Origin: CBDDKW01 sp965230425
Lineage (GTDB): Bacteria; Pseudomonadota; Gammaproteobacteria; UBA1113
Reading direction: 5' to 3'
Assembly: GCA_965230425.1 (NCBI GenBank)
Contig: CBDDKW010000022.1
Location: 1 to 64,000, forward strand
Length of the DNA stretch: 64,000 bases
Under the pieces are notes generated by a model, which worked only from the letters and a program-made list of their open reading frames with translations, made no database searches and was not told the origin of the DNA. The number at the start of each line of letters is the position of its first letter. The first letter of the stretch is position 1. Position numbers and translations under genes: made by a program. Below, piece by piece: positions 18,334-28,900 of the stretch.

Positions 18334-19527
18334 CTAGCTGTTATTCAACCCAAGCTGAGTGACTTGTGGACTACCTTCTTCTGTGGGTATTTTAGGTGAA
18401 GGCACTCTGTTATTAAGGCTGTTATCAGGTGCATTGTGCCAAAAGGAGAATGCACCAGGGAAAGTTGTTTTTACAAGGCTATGAATACTTGCTTTCCAGC
18501 ACTCTACGTAGGATACCTGAGTCGATGTTGTTGTTTGAGTTGATGTTTTCTGTATAGAGGATCCTGTGGGCGTTGTTTCTTGTTCGCTTATTTTTTTCGT
18601 GCTTGTATAACATTGGAACATGCTGAATATAAGCCGTGTGGTAAGGCCAAATATTAATGCACCAGCAGCAGCGCCAAGGGCGGTACCTAAACCAGGTAAA
18701 AATGCACTGCCTAAGGTTGCACCTAAATTGGCACCTACGGCAGCAGAAATACCACAAAAGATATGTGAGCTAGGATCATCATCTTTGACAAAATGTTTGC
18801 TGAGCTTAGTTGACACTGCGCCAATGACGCGTCCTAATAAATTACCTAGCAGGGCGCCTACGATTAAACCAACCACAGGCATGGCAGGACAGAGGAAAAA
18901 ACCTAATCCTGCACCAACAGTCGAGGTAATATTGGCTGCTAAAATGGAATTAAAGCGCATATCTGGTGGCGGCATTCTAAATTTATTAATCATATAAGCC
19001 ATAAATGTACCAATGGCAGGGACTAAGCAAGCACCAGCAATAGCACCTACCACAGGTCCAATACCAGGTACTGGGATGAGCATGCCGAGGGTGGCACCTA
19101 AACCGGCACCAATCACACTACTAATACTGGTTAATACCAAGATTTCTGGACGCAACTGCGGAAAGCATTTGCGTAGTAATGTGGCCATGGCTGCGCCCAG
19201 CGGGCCAATAATGACTGCGCCAGCTAACGTGCCAACTAAATCGCCTAAGCCTGGGAAGCCTATGAACAAAATTGAACCAAGTTCGCTACCAATAATGGCG
19301 CCACCTACAGCGCTAAGTACACCAATGGTCCTGATATCAGGTTGTTTCATTTTATTGCGATAACGGTAAGCAAGGAGGCTGCCTGCAGCAGCGGTGATGA
19401 AAGCACCAATAACTGAGCCTATGAAAGCGCCAAAGGGGATGGGTAAAAGAGCACCGATGGTACTGCCAGCCATAATACCGAGGAAAGCCATGGTGGTTCC
19501 ATGAATTAGATAATGGTAATTGTACAT
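18334..19527 (-). CDS. Glycine-zipper membrane protein with about five tandem helical-hairpin repeats
   Basis: I recognise no named family. The 397-residue product is mostly hydrophobic, with about five repeats of roughly 60 residues. Each is a pair of membrane helices rich in GxxxG/GAxxG spacing and joined by a Pro-Gly turn such as IPVPGIGPVVG, LFIGFPGLGD or FLPGLGTALG. Short basic loops separate the units (RYRNKMK, NKFRMPP). The C-terminal 100 residues are soluble and Ser/Thr/Pro-rich. The ATG at 19527 (MYNYHYLIHG) is preferred over the upstream TTG at 19572. Glycine zippers occur in pore-forming and membrane-inserting proteins, so a channel or host-membrane role is possible but unproven. 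Confidence 0.6.
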   Translation of the reverse strand: MYNYHYLIHGTTMAFLGIMAGSTIGALLPIPFGAFIGSVIGAFITAAAGSLLAYRYRNKMKQPDIRTIGVLSAVGGAIIGSELGSILFIGFPGLGDLVGTLAGAVIIGPLGAAMATLLRKCFPQLRPEILVLTSISSVIGAGLGATLGMLIPVPGIGPVVGAIAGACLVPAIGTFMAYMINKFRMPPPDMRFNSILAANITSTVGAGLGFFLCPAMPVVGLIVGALLGNLLGRVIGAVSTKLSKHFVKDDDPSSHIFCGISAAVGANLGATLGSAFLPGLGTALGAAAGALIFGLTTRLIFSMFQCYTSTKKISEQETTPTGSSIQKTSTQTTTSTQVSYVECWKASIHSLVKTTFPGAFSFWHNAPDNSLNNRVPSPKIPTEEGSPQVTQLGLNNS

Positions 19528-20201
19528 CCTTTTACTTCTTTTTATTGTTACCGTGTGGCAAGCAGGTTTCAAAATTCAGTTGAAAATGCTTGGGTTAAAA
19601 CCATTGCGCAGTTAAATACGATATTATCTTGCACAGAGAGTGGATTAATTTAAGTGACTACGATGCCGCTCTCAGAACTTCTTGTTTAATAACATATTTA
19701 TTGGCAATTTATCGCCGTTTTATTATTCTGCCATAAAATCCTTTTGCATAGAGATAACTATAGCAGCTACTTTGAATTATGAATTTCACAGGTTTTTTTG
19801 TGTTACATTTACGCAAAAAAGTCATTTTTTTGATTTTTTTTGAATTTTTTTAACATTTATTGTGCTAAAATCCACCGCTTGAGGAACAAAGTGAAAGAAT
19901 ATGATTCTACTGGCTTTTTGTTTGGGATTATTTAGACAGAAATAAGCGGTTGTGTTCTATTTGAACAAAAAAAACTTATATTTCAAGCCTGACACAAATG
20001 GATGGTAGGTATCGAGGGTTGACCTTTGGTAGCGAGAAGCGTTAAATAGAAAATTGTAAATTTTAGCGGAAGTTTTCGCTTTACAACTCAAGGTTGATTT
20101 ATTAGGATGCTCACATTGCAGTTTTCAATTAAAAGTTATAGCTGTTGTAGTGAATGTGTGAATCAACTGACTGCGGTCAGACGCAAATTAGACAGAGGTA
20201 G
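19528..20201. other. Long intergenic region with promoter and leader of the MFS gene
   Basis: This 674-bp stretch holds divergent promoters. The plus strand carries a good extended -10 (TGCTAAAAT, 19863-19871), with T-rich DNA and a possible -35 (TTGAAT at 19840, spacing rather long). Transcription from there would give a leader of about 320 nt before the transporter gene. In it, CCGCTT (19875-19880) can pair with AAGCGG (19944-19949). No known riboswitch or coding region was recognised. Confidence 0.4.
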
Positions 20202-21542
20202 ATGACTATCATGGATCAGAAACAAATAGAGCAGGGGACAAGGAGGTACATGTTGCTACCGTGGATTGTCTGTGGTTTGGGTGCTCTTTTCTACTGCTAT
20301 GAATATTTTCTCCGTATTACCCCCAGTATTATGACGCAAGAGTTAATGGGTGTATTCCATATTAACGCTGCCCAGTTGGGTAATCTTGCTGCTTTCTATT
20401 ATTATGCTTATACGCCGATGCAACTCCCTGTTGGGATGCTCATGGATCGTTACGGTCCACGACGCTTATTAACTTTAGCTTGCCTGTTATGTGCTATCGG
20501 CTCTTATCTCTTCGCTATTAATGTACTGTCCCTGTCAGAGTTAGGACGCTTTTTGGTAGGTTTTGGTTCAGCCTTTGCCTTCGTTGGGGTGCTGAAGTTA
20601 GCCACCATTTGGTTACCACCTAATCGTTTTGCCTTTGTAGCAGGTATGGTGACTGCGCTTGGGATGGCTGGGGCCATGGGCGGTGATATAGCCTTAGCTA
20701 GCTTTGTGGATGCCATCGGTTGGCATGCAACAGTGTTTATTACTTCAGTACTTGGGATGATTTTAGCCTTTATTCTTTGGGCTGTCATTCGAGATTCACG
20801 TGCCGATGTTACCCATACAAAGACCGTGGAAGCGGAGAATCCCACAACCTTTGCCGCACTCTTTGCCAGTGTTTTGCAGCTAATTAAACAACCCGTTTTT
20901 TGGGTGAATGGCATTATTGGTTGTCTATTATTCTTACCTTTAACTGCCTTTGCTGAATTTTGGGGGGTACCATACTTACAACATGCTCAACACTTAAGCA
21001 AATTAAATGCAGCTACAGCGGCATCCATGGTATTCCTTGGGTTTGCCATTGGTGGAGCAATGATGGGGTATATTTCCGATAAGCGCAGTGTACGTAAATT
21101 ACCTATATTTTTTGGTTCGGTTTTTTCTGCTTTAATGGCCTGTTTGTTACTGTACACGCCTAGATTGCCTAGTTTTGAAGTATATGCGTTAACCTTTGCC
21201 TTAGGCTTTTTTGCCAGTGCACAAATCATTGTCTTTGCTATCGCTAAAGATTCCACTAGCAGACAATTCTCCGCCACAGCTATCGCACTGACCAACTTAT
21301 TTATCATGTTGGGTGGGGCTATGTTTCAGCCTTTAATTGGTAGTTTATTGGATGCGCATGCACATGGGACTTCGATAGATAATATCGCTCTATTTACTGT
21401 GGCTGATTATCGTTATGCTATCAGTGTTTTGCCCATTGGTTTACTAGCCGCTGCTTTCCTAAGCTTGTTCTTGCCTAGTGATAGGTTACTCAAGCAGGAA
21501 GAACAACAAGCTGAAATAGAAGGCCAAACATTGACGGCCTAA
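20202..21542 (+). CDS. Major facilitator superfamily transporter
   Basis: This 446-residue inner-membrane permease has twelve predicted helices. Between helices 2 and 3 lies the MFS signature GMLMDRYGPRRLL (about 78-90), repeated in weaker form as GYISDKRSVRKLP after helix 8. The LRITPSIMTQEL segment after helix 1 resembles transporters common in Legionella and Coxiella that take up amino acids or nucleosides from the host, but I cannot assign a substrate. AGAGG at 20194-20198 sits close to the first ATG (20202) and far from the second (20211), so the exact start is uncertain. It is followed, convergently, by a DUF4143 ATPase. Confidence 0.85.
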   Translation: MTIMDQKQIEQGTRRYMLLPWIVCGLGALFYCYEYFLRITPSIMTQELMGVFHINAAQLGNLAAFYYYAYTPMQLPVGMLMDRYGPRRLLTLACLLCAIGSYLFAINVLSLSELGRFLVGFGSAFAFVGVLKLATIWLPPNRFAFVAGMVTALGMAGAMGGDIALASFVDAIGWHATVFITSVLGMILAFILWAVIRDSRADVTHTKTVEAENPTTFAALFASVLQLIKQPVFWVNGIIGCLLFLPLTAFAEFWGVPYLQHAQHLSKLNAATAASMVFLGFAIGGAMMGYISDKRSVRKLPIFFGSVFSALMACLLLYTPRLPSFEVYALTFALGFFASAQIIVFAIAKDSTSRQFSATAIALTNLFIMLGGAMFQPLIGSLLDAHAHGTSIDNIALFTVADYRYAISVLPIGLLAAAFLSLFLPSDRLLKQEEQQAEIEGQTLTA

Positions 21543-22747
21543 GTTTTTTCATTGCTGACTAGAGATTCTAGGATGCTTTGGATATTCTGCCATGGGACTG
21601 CGGTAATGTTGTCATCAACTTGATAGGCTTGTGGTGTTCTGCATATAATGTAGGCCTGTTGTGTTGGGTATTCTTCGATAAATTTTTTCAAATGTCTTGC
21701 ATCAGATTTTCCTGGCTTGTCAGTCCACTTTACTTCAATAGGCGCATAATGATGAGCGTAGTCAATAACATAATCCACTTCGGGTCCTGCTGCATCTTGC
21801 CAGTGTCTTAATTTAATTTGTGGTGAAATAAATTGGCTCAATGAAATTAACTCGTTACCAACATAGTGTTCAAACAAATAGCCTAAATGAGCTTGGGGTA
21901 AGCGTACGCCTTCATTAGCACAGGCGCGCCTTATGCCTAAATCAAAAAACAAATATTTAGGTGATTTAATGAGGCGACGCTTGGTTTGGCTCTCAGTTAA
22001 AGGATCAATACGATGCACAATGAGACAATCTTCCAGTAGCTGGTAATAGTTCGCAACAGTTGAATGGGCAATGCCAATATCTTGAGATATGCGAGAAAAG
22101 TTTTGTACTTTTCCAGCTTCACCAGCAGCCACTTCAAGAAAGCGGGTAAAATGGCCAATATTCCTAACGGCGGCTTCTGCTCTGATCTCATCTTCTAAAT
22201 AGGTTGTTACATAGGAATACAGATCAGTTTCACGGTATGCGTGATCTGTGCCACTGATGATCCCTGGTAAAGTACCGTATAACAATATATCTTCTAGAGG
22301 TGGGTTAATTGTAAACATTTCATTATATACCAGAGGTGACATTGACAATGAGACAACGCGGCCAGGCAGTAAATTAATATTTTTGCCGTGCTTGAGTTTG
22401 CGGGCAGAGGAGCCGCTTAAGATAAATTGGGCTGCACCTTCATCAATGAATACTTGGATAATATCCATGACCTGAGGGATTTTTTGTACTTCATCGATAA
22501 ATATAAGCGGTTTTTGCGAGTAGGTTTTTATTTTTGCCTCTAACTCTTTTTCGAATAACTCAACATTAGCTTCGTAACGGAGTCTGGTATGGGCTTTAGC
22601 AAATGAATAGCTGAGATCGGGTTTGATTTGGGTCTGAATGACGGTGGTTTTACCAGTTTGCCGTGCGCCAAGCAATAAAACACTCTTGCCACGGGCCAGG
22701 GCTGTTTTTATGTTAGATTCAATAATACGAGATACATAAGGTTCCAT
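21539..22747 (-). CDS. AAA-family ATPase with DUF4143
   Basis: This 402-residue protein belongs to a widespread prokaryotic family of unknown cellular role. Walker A is LLGARQTGKTTV (about 26-37), Walker B is PLIFIDEVQKIP, and a sensor-like ILSGSSARKL follows. The C-terminal DUF4143 region has a winged-helix-like section (RISQDIGIAHSTVANYYQLLEDCLIV) and a nuclease-like end (AGPEVDYVIDY ... PIEVKWTDKPGKSDARHLKKF), which resembles the PD-(D/E)xK pattern D-x(n)-ExK. The ATG at 22747 (MEPYVSRIIE) is preferred over the GTG at 22813, which falls in the loop of a 19-bp inverted repeat. It ends four bases inside the MFS gene. Confidence 0.85.
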   Translation of the reverse strand: MEPYVSRIIESNIKTALARGKSVLLLGARQTGKTTVIQTQIKPDLSYSFAKAHTRLRYEANVELFEKELEAKIKTYSQKPLIFIDEVQKIPQVMDIIQVFIDEGAAQFILSGSSARKLKHGKNINLLPGRVVSLSMSPLVYNEMFTINPPLEDILLYGTLPGIISGTDHAYRETDLYSYVTTYLEDEIRAEAAVRNIGHFTRFLEVAAGEAGKVQNFSRISQDIGIAHSTVANYYQLLEDCLIVHRIDPLTESQTKRRLIKSPKYLFFDLGIRRACANEGVRLPQAHLGYLFEHYVGNELISLSQFISPQIKLRHWQDAAGPEVDYVIDYAHHYAPIEVKWTDKPGKSDARHLKKFIEEYPTQQAYIICRTPQAYQVDDNITAVPWQNIQSILESLVSNEKT

Positions 22748-23085
22748 AAACTGAATTATTATTGAAAATTGAGCGTTAATCAACAAAATACATTGAATAT
22801 TGTCGTCTAACACTCAATATTCAATGTATTTTGAGTATTAAGCACTAATAATACAAGATTTATTCATAAAAGTTTTTTTAAATTATTCCAAAAAGGCTTG
22901 AGAGTACTGCAAATAGACACGCGTGTAGCTTGGTAAACATCAGTCCTGTTGGCTATATCCCCAGTTCGTTCTACATTTGCCAGATGTATGAAGAAGCCGT
23001 GAATATGATTGTTTGTTCCCAGATAAAGTAAGGTTTTATACTAGAACTTCCAGCTTGCTGCGTATTTCTCAAACCTGTGAGGGCT
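22748..23085. other. Intergenic region upstream of the DUF4143 ATPase
   Basis: Apart from the 19-bp inverted repeat (22784-22833) and a CAGCTTGCTG decamer (23051-23060) near the end of the 870-residue protein gene, nothing recognisable is present. Confidence 0.4.
22784..22833. repeat. Perfect 19-bp inverted repeat in the ATPase 5' region
   Basis: Arms 22784-22802 and 22815-22833 are exact reverse complements (CAAAATACATTGAATATTG) around a 12-base loop. It lies 37 bases upstream of the preferred ATG of the ATPase gene and could be an operator or a leader hairpin. Confidence 0.75.
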
Positions 23086-25698
23086 TTAAATAGCATTAAC
23101 AACTGTACTCTCAGAAGCATCAGCTTTCATAGCTGGGCTTCCAGTGCCTGCGTCAGGCATCACCATATCAGCAGTCGCTACTGGCTCATCCGTGCCTATC
23201 CCTGAGTCATCTGCTGGCGCGTTCCAATTACTACACCAACTCAAACAGGATTTTAAGCCAGCAGTACAGTTACCTAAACGCTCACTCCAGCTTGGTGATG
23301 ATTGAGAGTCTGCTGAGTCATAAGTTTCTGCTAGGAGAGGGCTTGTTTCTTTAGCTTCATTAGCTGCATTATCAGTATGGGCTAATTTTTCCATTAAATA
23401 CTCGACATCATCATCCCATAGACCTGCTTGCATAATATTAGCAAAATAGTTTGTCCATAAATTTTTATCACCCAGGATCTTGCGGCAGGCATCATTGTGG
23501 ATACCTTGGCACTGTGTAATTAAATCACCTACGGCATCATCGTAGGCTAATATACTGTTTTTGACAGGGTCCTTACCATAAGCCTGTTGGTAAAGGCGGT
23601 AACATTTTAATAGAGAGGCAAAAATACCGCTACCATTAACGCCCATGGAGGAAATGAAAGAGGCGAGGATCATGGTATTAACGAGAGTATCACTTTCAAA
23701 GCAAGACTCTAGAATGGTCTCAATAGCACTACCCGCAGATAATGCGCCAGATATATAACTGATACTGCGCATGAAATTGTATAAACGTGGGTTAAATTCG
23801 CTTTCAAGGCAGACAGGTTTTGATGGTTCTGCAGCTAATCCCATCTTGTATAATATATCTTGTGTTTGGCGTTTAACCCAGGCATAAATAGCACTGCCAG
23901 AGGGGTATGCTAGACAAATAATCAAGAAAATAAAGCAAATAAAACTTAACCAATCAGCGGTAAATGCAAAGAGTTTATCGCCATCAGTGGCATTTTTGAC
24001 CTGTGTGCATTCATTCATACCATTATCGGGATCGTTCATTTGTCCCATGGCTAATAATTGAAAAAAGATATTGGTTGCTTGGTAATAGCCAACAATCCCA
24101 TAAAGCACAACAGCCGCATAGACGGTACCCGTTAAGACAGAAGCCAGTGAGTCTAAGCGTTTGAGCACATTGTTAAAGAGTTTATGAATGGGAAAGGTTT
24201 TATAACTGTATAACCAGTCCAGTGTGGGGGCTTCAGAACCTAAGCCTTGTATTGCCCATTTACTAGGGAGCAAAATTGGGGCCAAGAGTAGCACGAGGGG
24301 ACCTAATAAGGCTGCTTCAAAGAGAGTATCATCAATAGGGTGTATAGATTCACCTTGGCTACCAATAGTTGCTAAGAGGCTTGCAAGATCTGGTTGTGTT
24401 TGCTGTAGTAAATCATGAATTTCCGCTAGCTTTGTAATACGCTGTTCAGGGAATAATTGCATATTTAGTTGATGACCATCAGCGAGTGCTTGGGCAAATA
24501 AACCCTTGCTTTGATTTAATATCCGCGCAAGTCTGGGATCAGGAATATCAGTGCTGCCACTCCAGAGCCGGTACCAATAGTTGAGTTGGTGATAGCCTGT
24601 GCTTAGTAGGCGCATACTACGTGGCATAAAGCTATTTAAAGCCTCTGGGATTAGATAGAACAGGCCCTTTATCAGTGACGAATAATGTACAATCCCCGTG
24701 GGGCCTTGGCATAGTGCAGATAGGGCAAACATCGTAATTATTTTTTCGGGTCTATCGCGCCAATCATTGGCAAAGGAAAAGTATGTCATAACAGCTAGGG
24801 GTATAACAGAGACTATAGCAATACCCTTAATAGTATTCTTGGGGGTATTACTCAAGAATTTTTCACACTTTGTTATATCATTTTTATTGTAGTGTAAATA
24901 ATTGCTAGCATCGCTAGGCGTTTGTGCTGACATGACTGGAATTAATGACCAACCTACGAGACCGCCATTAGCACCACCGCCAAACAGACCGGATAAAGCC
25001 GATACCGTCTGTGTAATAACCTCATTCCAGCCATATTTCTCACCAATTGTTTGTGCTGCCTGGTAAGAGGGGTAGGCGAAGGCAAGCATATTGATAGCTG
25101 TTAAGGAGACAACAATGACTTTATTTTTGAAGCGTAAGTATAAATGGTAAACCTTATTAGGATCACTTGTCTCTGCCTCTGCATTCTCAAGCAAGTGAGT
25201 GAGATCATCGTTAGAGATAAATGCAGTTGGAGGTGCACCCTCTGGTACATAGTCTGTGGGATTATTGAGACCAATCTCAACAAAATCAATAGTTTCTGTA
25301 GCTATGGTGGGTGGAGCGTCGTTCTCAGTGCTTGGTTGTTCAGGGCAGGGAAAATTAACTGCCTCAGCATCGTTGTTCGCCTTGGCTTGTATGAGCGAGG
25401 CTAGAGGTGGGCCTAAGTGCTCGTGTATTAAAGCATCAAGTGCTGCTTGTGGATTTTTATATTGTTTACGTTTTTTTTTGCGTTTTCTTGACTTTCGTGT
25501 GTCAGAACTGGCAGTTGGTTCTGGGTTATTTGCAGGTATGTGGTCACCAAACATATCCAGTTCAATGTGTCCAGGGTCCTCACTCCCTAAAGGTCCATAT
25601 GGATTATGGACTGGAACAGAATAGCGTGACTGTTTATTGCTGTCTGAGCCCGGAACAGATGATGGCTGTCCATGAGTGTTTGAGCCTGAGTTTGGCAT
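23086..25698 (-). CDS. Large multi-pass membrane protein, unknown, with a basic N-terminal cluster
   Basis: I do not recognise a family. The 870-residue protein has a soluble N-terminus of about 190 residues with an extremely basic patch at 68-81 (RKSRKRKKKRKQYK). A membrane region of roughly eight to ten helices follows (about 195-720), for example VIVVSLTAINMLAFAYPSY, FICFIFLIICLAYPSG and PLVLLLAPILLP. The C-terminal tail is soluble, acidic and Ser/Asp-rich and ends STVVNAI. The start at 25698 gives MPNSGSNTHG. A MITE-like element separates it from the next large unknown gene upstream. Size, membrane content and disordered charged ends suggest a lineage-specific, possibly secreted, protein; that is inference. 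Confidence 0.6.
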   Translation of the reverse strand: MPNSGSNTHGQPSSVPGSDSNKQSRYSVPVHNPYGPLGSEDPGHIELDMFGDHIPANNPEPTASSDTRKSRKRKKKRKQYKNPQAALDALIHEHLGPPLASLIQAKANNDAEAVNFPCPEQPSTENDAPPTIATETIDFVEIGLNNPTDYVPEGAPPTAFISNDDLTHLLENAEAETSDPNKVYHLYLRFKNKVIVVSLTAINMLAFAYPSYQAAQTIGEKYGWNEVITQTVSALSGLFGGGANGGLVGWSLIPVMSAQTPSDASNYLHYNKNDITKCEKFLSNTPKNTIKGIAIVSVIPLAVMTYFSFANDWRDRPEKIITMFALSALCQGPTGIVHYSSLIKGLFYLIPEALNSFMPRSMRLLSTGYHQLNYWYRLWSGSTDIPDPRLARILNQSKGLFAQALADGHQLNMQLFPEQRITKLAEIHDLLQQTQPDLASLLATIGSQGESIHPIDDTLFEAALLGPLVLLLAPILLPSKWAIQGLGSEAPTLDWLYSYKTFPIHKLFNNVLKRLDSLASVLTGTVYAAVVLYGIVGYYQATNIFFQLLAMGQMNDPDNGMNECTQVKNATDGDKLFAFTADWLSFICFIFLIICLAYPSGSAIYAWVKRQTQDILYKMGLAAEPSKPVCLESEFNPRLYNFMRSISYISGALSAGSAIETILESCFESDTLVNTMILASFISSMGVNGSGIFASLLKCYRLYQQAYGKDPVKNSILAYDDAVGDLITQCQGIHNDACRKILGDKNLWTNYFANIMQAGLWDDDVEYLMEKLAHTDNAANEAKETSPLLAETYDSADSQSSPSWSERLGNCTAGLKSCLSWCSNWNAPADDSGIGTDEPVATADMVMPDAGTGSPAMKADASESTVVNAI

Positions 25699-25732
25699 AG
25701 TTCATTACCTTGTGGTTATTATTATCAAGTTA

Positions 25733-25896
25733 TATACCCGTAGCGTCTCATATTTAGGGCTTTCTAGCATGTTATTTTCCGCCAGCTAAAGACTTTAAAT
25801 TTTGCCAATAGTCCACTATTACCTGCAATTTAAAATCTTTATCTAACGAAAAATTCCTGTCCTATAAAACCCTAAATATGAGACGCTACGGGTATA
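25733..25896. mobile_element. MITE-like element with perfect 27-bp terminal inverted repeats
   Basis: Arms 25733-25759 and 25870-25896 are exact reverse complements, beginning TATACCCGTAGCGTCTCATA and ending in TAGGG. The 110 bp between them are themselves an imperfect palindrome (for example AAAGACTTTAAATTTTGC against the complement of GCAATTTAAAATCTTT), so the whole 164 bp can fold as one long hairpin. There is no coding capacity. The outermost TA could be a target duplication. It lies between two large co-directional unknown genes. Confidence 0.7.
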
Positions 25897-25901
25897 GTAT
25901 T

Positions 25902-28900
25902 TTACAAAGTTGGTACTGTACGTAAGGTACCAACGGTGTTTAATTTCCCACTGATCATGTCAGTAGGCGGTACTAATTTTTCATCTTCTTTATCTTGTTC
26001 ATCGCCAGTTTCTAATGTGCTGGTTCTATCAATAGCAGCTTGTAAGAGTCCGCCGTTTATGCGTTGATCTTGCCTAGCTGCTTCTTGAACATATGCAGTT
26101 GTATATCTCATTACATCAACATGAGAAGGCGTTTTTTGCCAAAATGATCCCTTTGTCGGCGTGTTTTGACTGACAGTTCGATGAAAATTAGCAATCTGCT
26201 GAGGTTGCCTAGGGTCTAATTTGGAAATAGATTTCATTAACCATAACAATACTTGTAATGAGTGAGCTGTTGATGTCGATTCAATAGAGGCTAGTACCTG
26301 TTGTTGTAATGTTTTAATCACTTCCATATTGAAACGTAGATTTGATTCTTGAACAGTACAAGCTTTGCTGGCGGTTTGGTGAAATTGAAAATGACGCTGT
26401 AAATACAAACACCAATTACTTGGGTTAATACCACGGTCACGCATAAAACTTAAGGCATCAATAATATGTCGATTAATTTTGGCATTCGTTTGCCATATGA
26501 TTTTTGCTAATTCATTTAATAAAATACCGGTGTTTGTACAACCCCGATCAATATCCCTTAAGTTTTGCTCTAGCCGATCGAGTGCTGCACATGCAGTCTT
26601 GAAGACAGAAGCTTCAAATGCAACTAAGGTACTGGCGATGATGCGCAGATCTGTCGCTTGGATTGAACCCGCAGGAGTCTGTGAAACAGCCTCGAGAGTA
26701 TATGAGGGTTGATCAGCTAAGGCTGCCACAACCCTTTGATGCATAGCTGTTACGCCAGTAATTGTGAAGTTTTGTTGCAGAGAATTTTGTAGCGTACTTA
26801 CATACCACTTCCGTCTTGCTGAGGCTGCTGTATCAGTAAAATGATGTGCCGATATTTCATCCCATGCATTAAGGTGTATATGACCGATTAATTGCTTTTG
26901 TTGTTGCTGCGGTAATCGTTCTGAGTGAGCACAACGTTGAATGAGTCCATGTAAGAATGCTACAAAGGGATGTGCTTCAGTTGCATAGTTGCGGCTATCT
27001 AAAATAGTTCGTGTAGCTTGCTGATTATTGTCAGTTAATGCTAATTTTTCTGCTGCGGTTAAATAGGCTGTCATTTGCTGTTGCAGCATGATAAATCGGC
27101 AATAGTGGTGCAATAAACCTTTATAGTGGATCCACTTGGTTAAGTTGGCATGACAAGCATTCAAGTAAGCAAGTCTTTCTCTATTGCTTGGTGATTCGTT
27201 GACTGCAGAGGGGGCAGTTTTTAGATAGGCAGCTAAAATCACTTCATGTTCATGCGCAAGTGCCATAAATAAAGCCGCAGATACCTCAGTATTATCATCG
27301 CCAGTTTGCTGTTGATAGCAAGTTTGTAAGTGATGAGCTTGTTCTGCAATGAATCTTTCTGGATTAGTGATACCTTCGAACTCACTTTTCATCGTGCTGT
27401 GGAATTCTATGAAGTTGTTGAATTCTGCTTCACTAATCTGATCTTGCTGTATCAAGCTTGTTAAAACCCTATAGCAGCGAAATACAGGACTATTTTCCAG
27501 CAGAGGATAGAGTGCAGCATAATCTATCCTATTATTTAGAGCTTCCTTTGCAGGATCATTACGATCCTCAGGAATTGCATCTAAACTAAAGACAGGTGAG
27601 GTCTTGACAGCAATATTGGCTGCTGAACTGGTTCGTGATATTGCTGCTGATGATTGACTTGAGCTAGCGCTACTGCGTGGGGCGGGTAGTGCTAGTTCAT
27701 CACCACTTGAAGCCGGTGTATCAGGATCACTGGAAATATTCGCTGGTATACCCAAGTCACTATCGCTAGAACTTTGCCTGCTGGCTTGTCTGGTCTCTGC
27801 TGCGGCTTTTTCTGGCTTAACTTGTTTTATTACCTGTGCATGAGCCGTGCGTAATCTAAGCTGTTGGCAAGCAAAATCAGCGCTTAAGGCTTTAAAGCAA
27901 TAAAGCTCAAAGGCACGGTATTTACCTTGTGCCCACAGCTTGCGTGTGTATTCTACCGCTTGGTTAAATTCAGCTTTCTCTGCATCGCTACTCTGCAGCA
28001 GATGCTTTATGGTTTGTTCCTGTTGATTCTGTGCATAGTAAATAAGCTTTTCGACCCAGGCGAGTCGTTTTGCTAAGGTTTGTTCCGCGGTATTTTCCGC
28101 TTGCCAAAGTACATATTCGCGTTGAGCGTCTATAGAGTTTTGTGTAGGCGTTGTTCTGTGTGATTGGTTACGATGCCAATAAGCCTGAGATGCTGCACGT
28201 AATTGCTGCATAAATATTTGTAAACGTTGAATTTTACTGTGTTTAATCAGGTGTTTCTGCAAATTAGTCACAGCATCAATCAGCGTCTGCTCAACCGGTG
28301 TAGGTTGCTGAGCCGCGTAGATTGCTACTTGAGACTGTAAGGTGTTCACACATTGCATACCTAAGGTTTCAATGAGATATTGCTCAAGCTGTGCAGGTTT
28401 ATTTGCTAATTTATCCACTAAGCGAATAATGTCTGTCTGTCTACCTGGTTTAATGGCTTCAGGTAGCGTACCGTGGTAATTGCTGCTACGACGTTGTTTG
28501 GGAGTGTGTAAATAACTAAAAAACTGTTGCCAACGTCCTAATTCAATGTTGATGTAAGCAAGAGAGCTTGATAAATTTTCAGTGATTTTAAACTTAAGCC
28601 GAGTCGCATGCAGGGCACGGATGATACGAGCTATGCTGGACCTATGATATGTGTGCTGGTGGGCAGTCACTTGTTGGTTGATTGCCTGCAAGGCCGTGAG
28701 TTGGCTTTGATGTGCTGCTGATATCTGGGTATTACATTGTTCTATTTTAGCTACTAATTGCTCTACTTTAGCTAATATAGGTGTGATCTGTGCAAAAATA
28801 TAGCTAAGACTGTAATTAAATAAGGTTGTTTCATCAGTGCTTTGCGACAAATAGCCATGCAGTGCGTGCGCTTGATCTTGGGTATAGAAGAGCTCAATGC

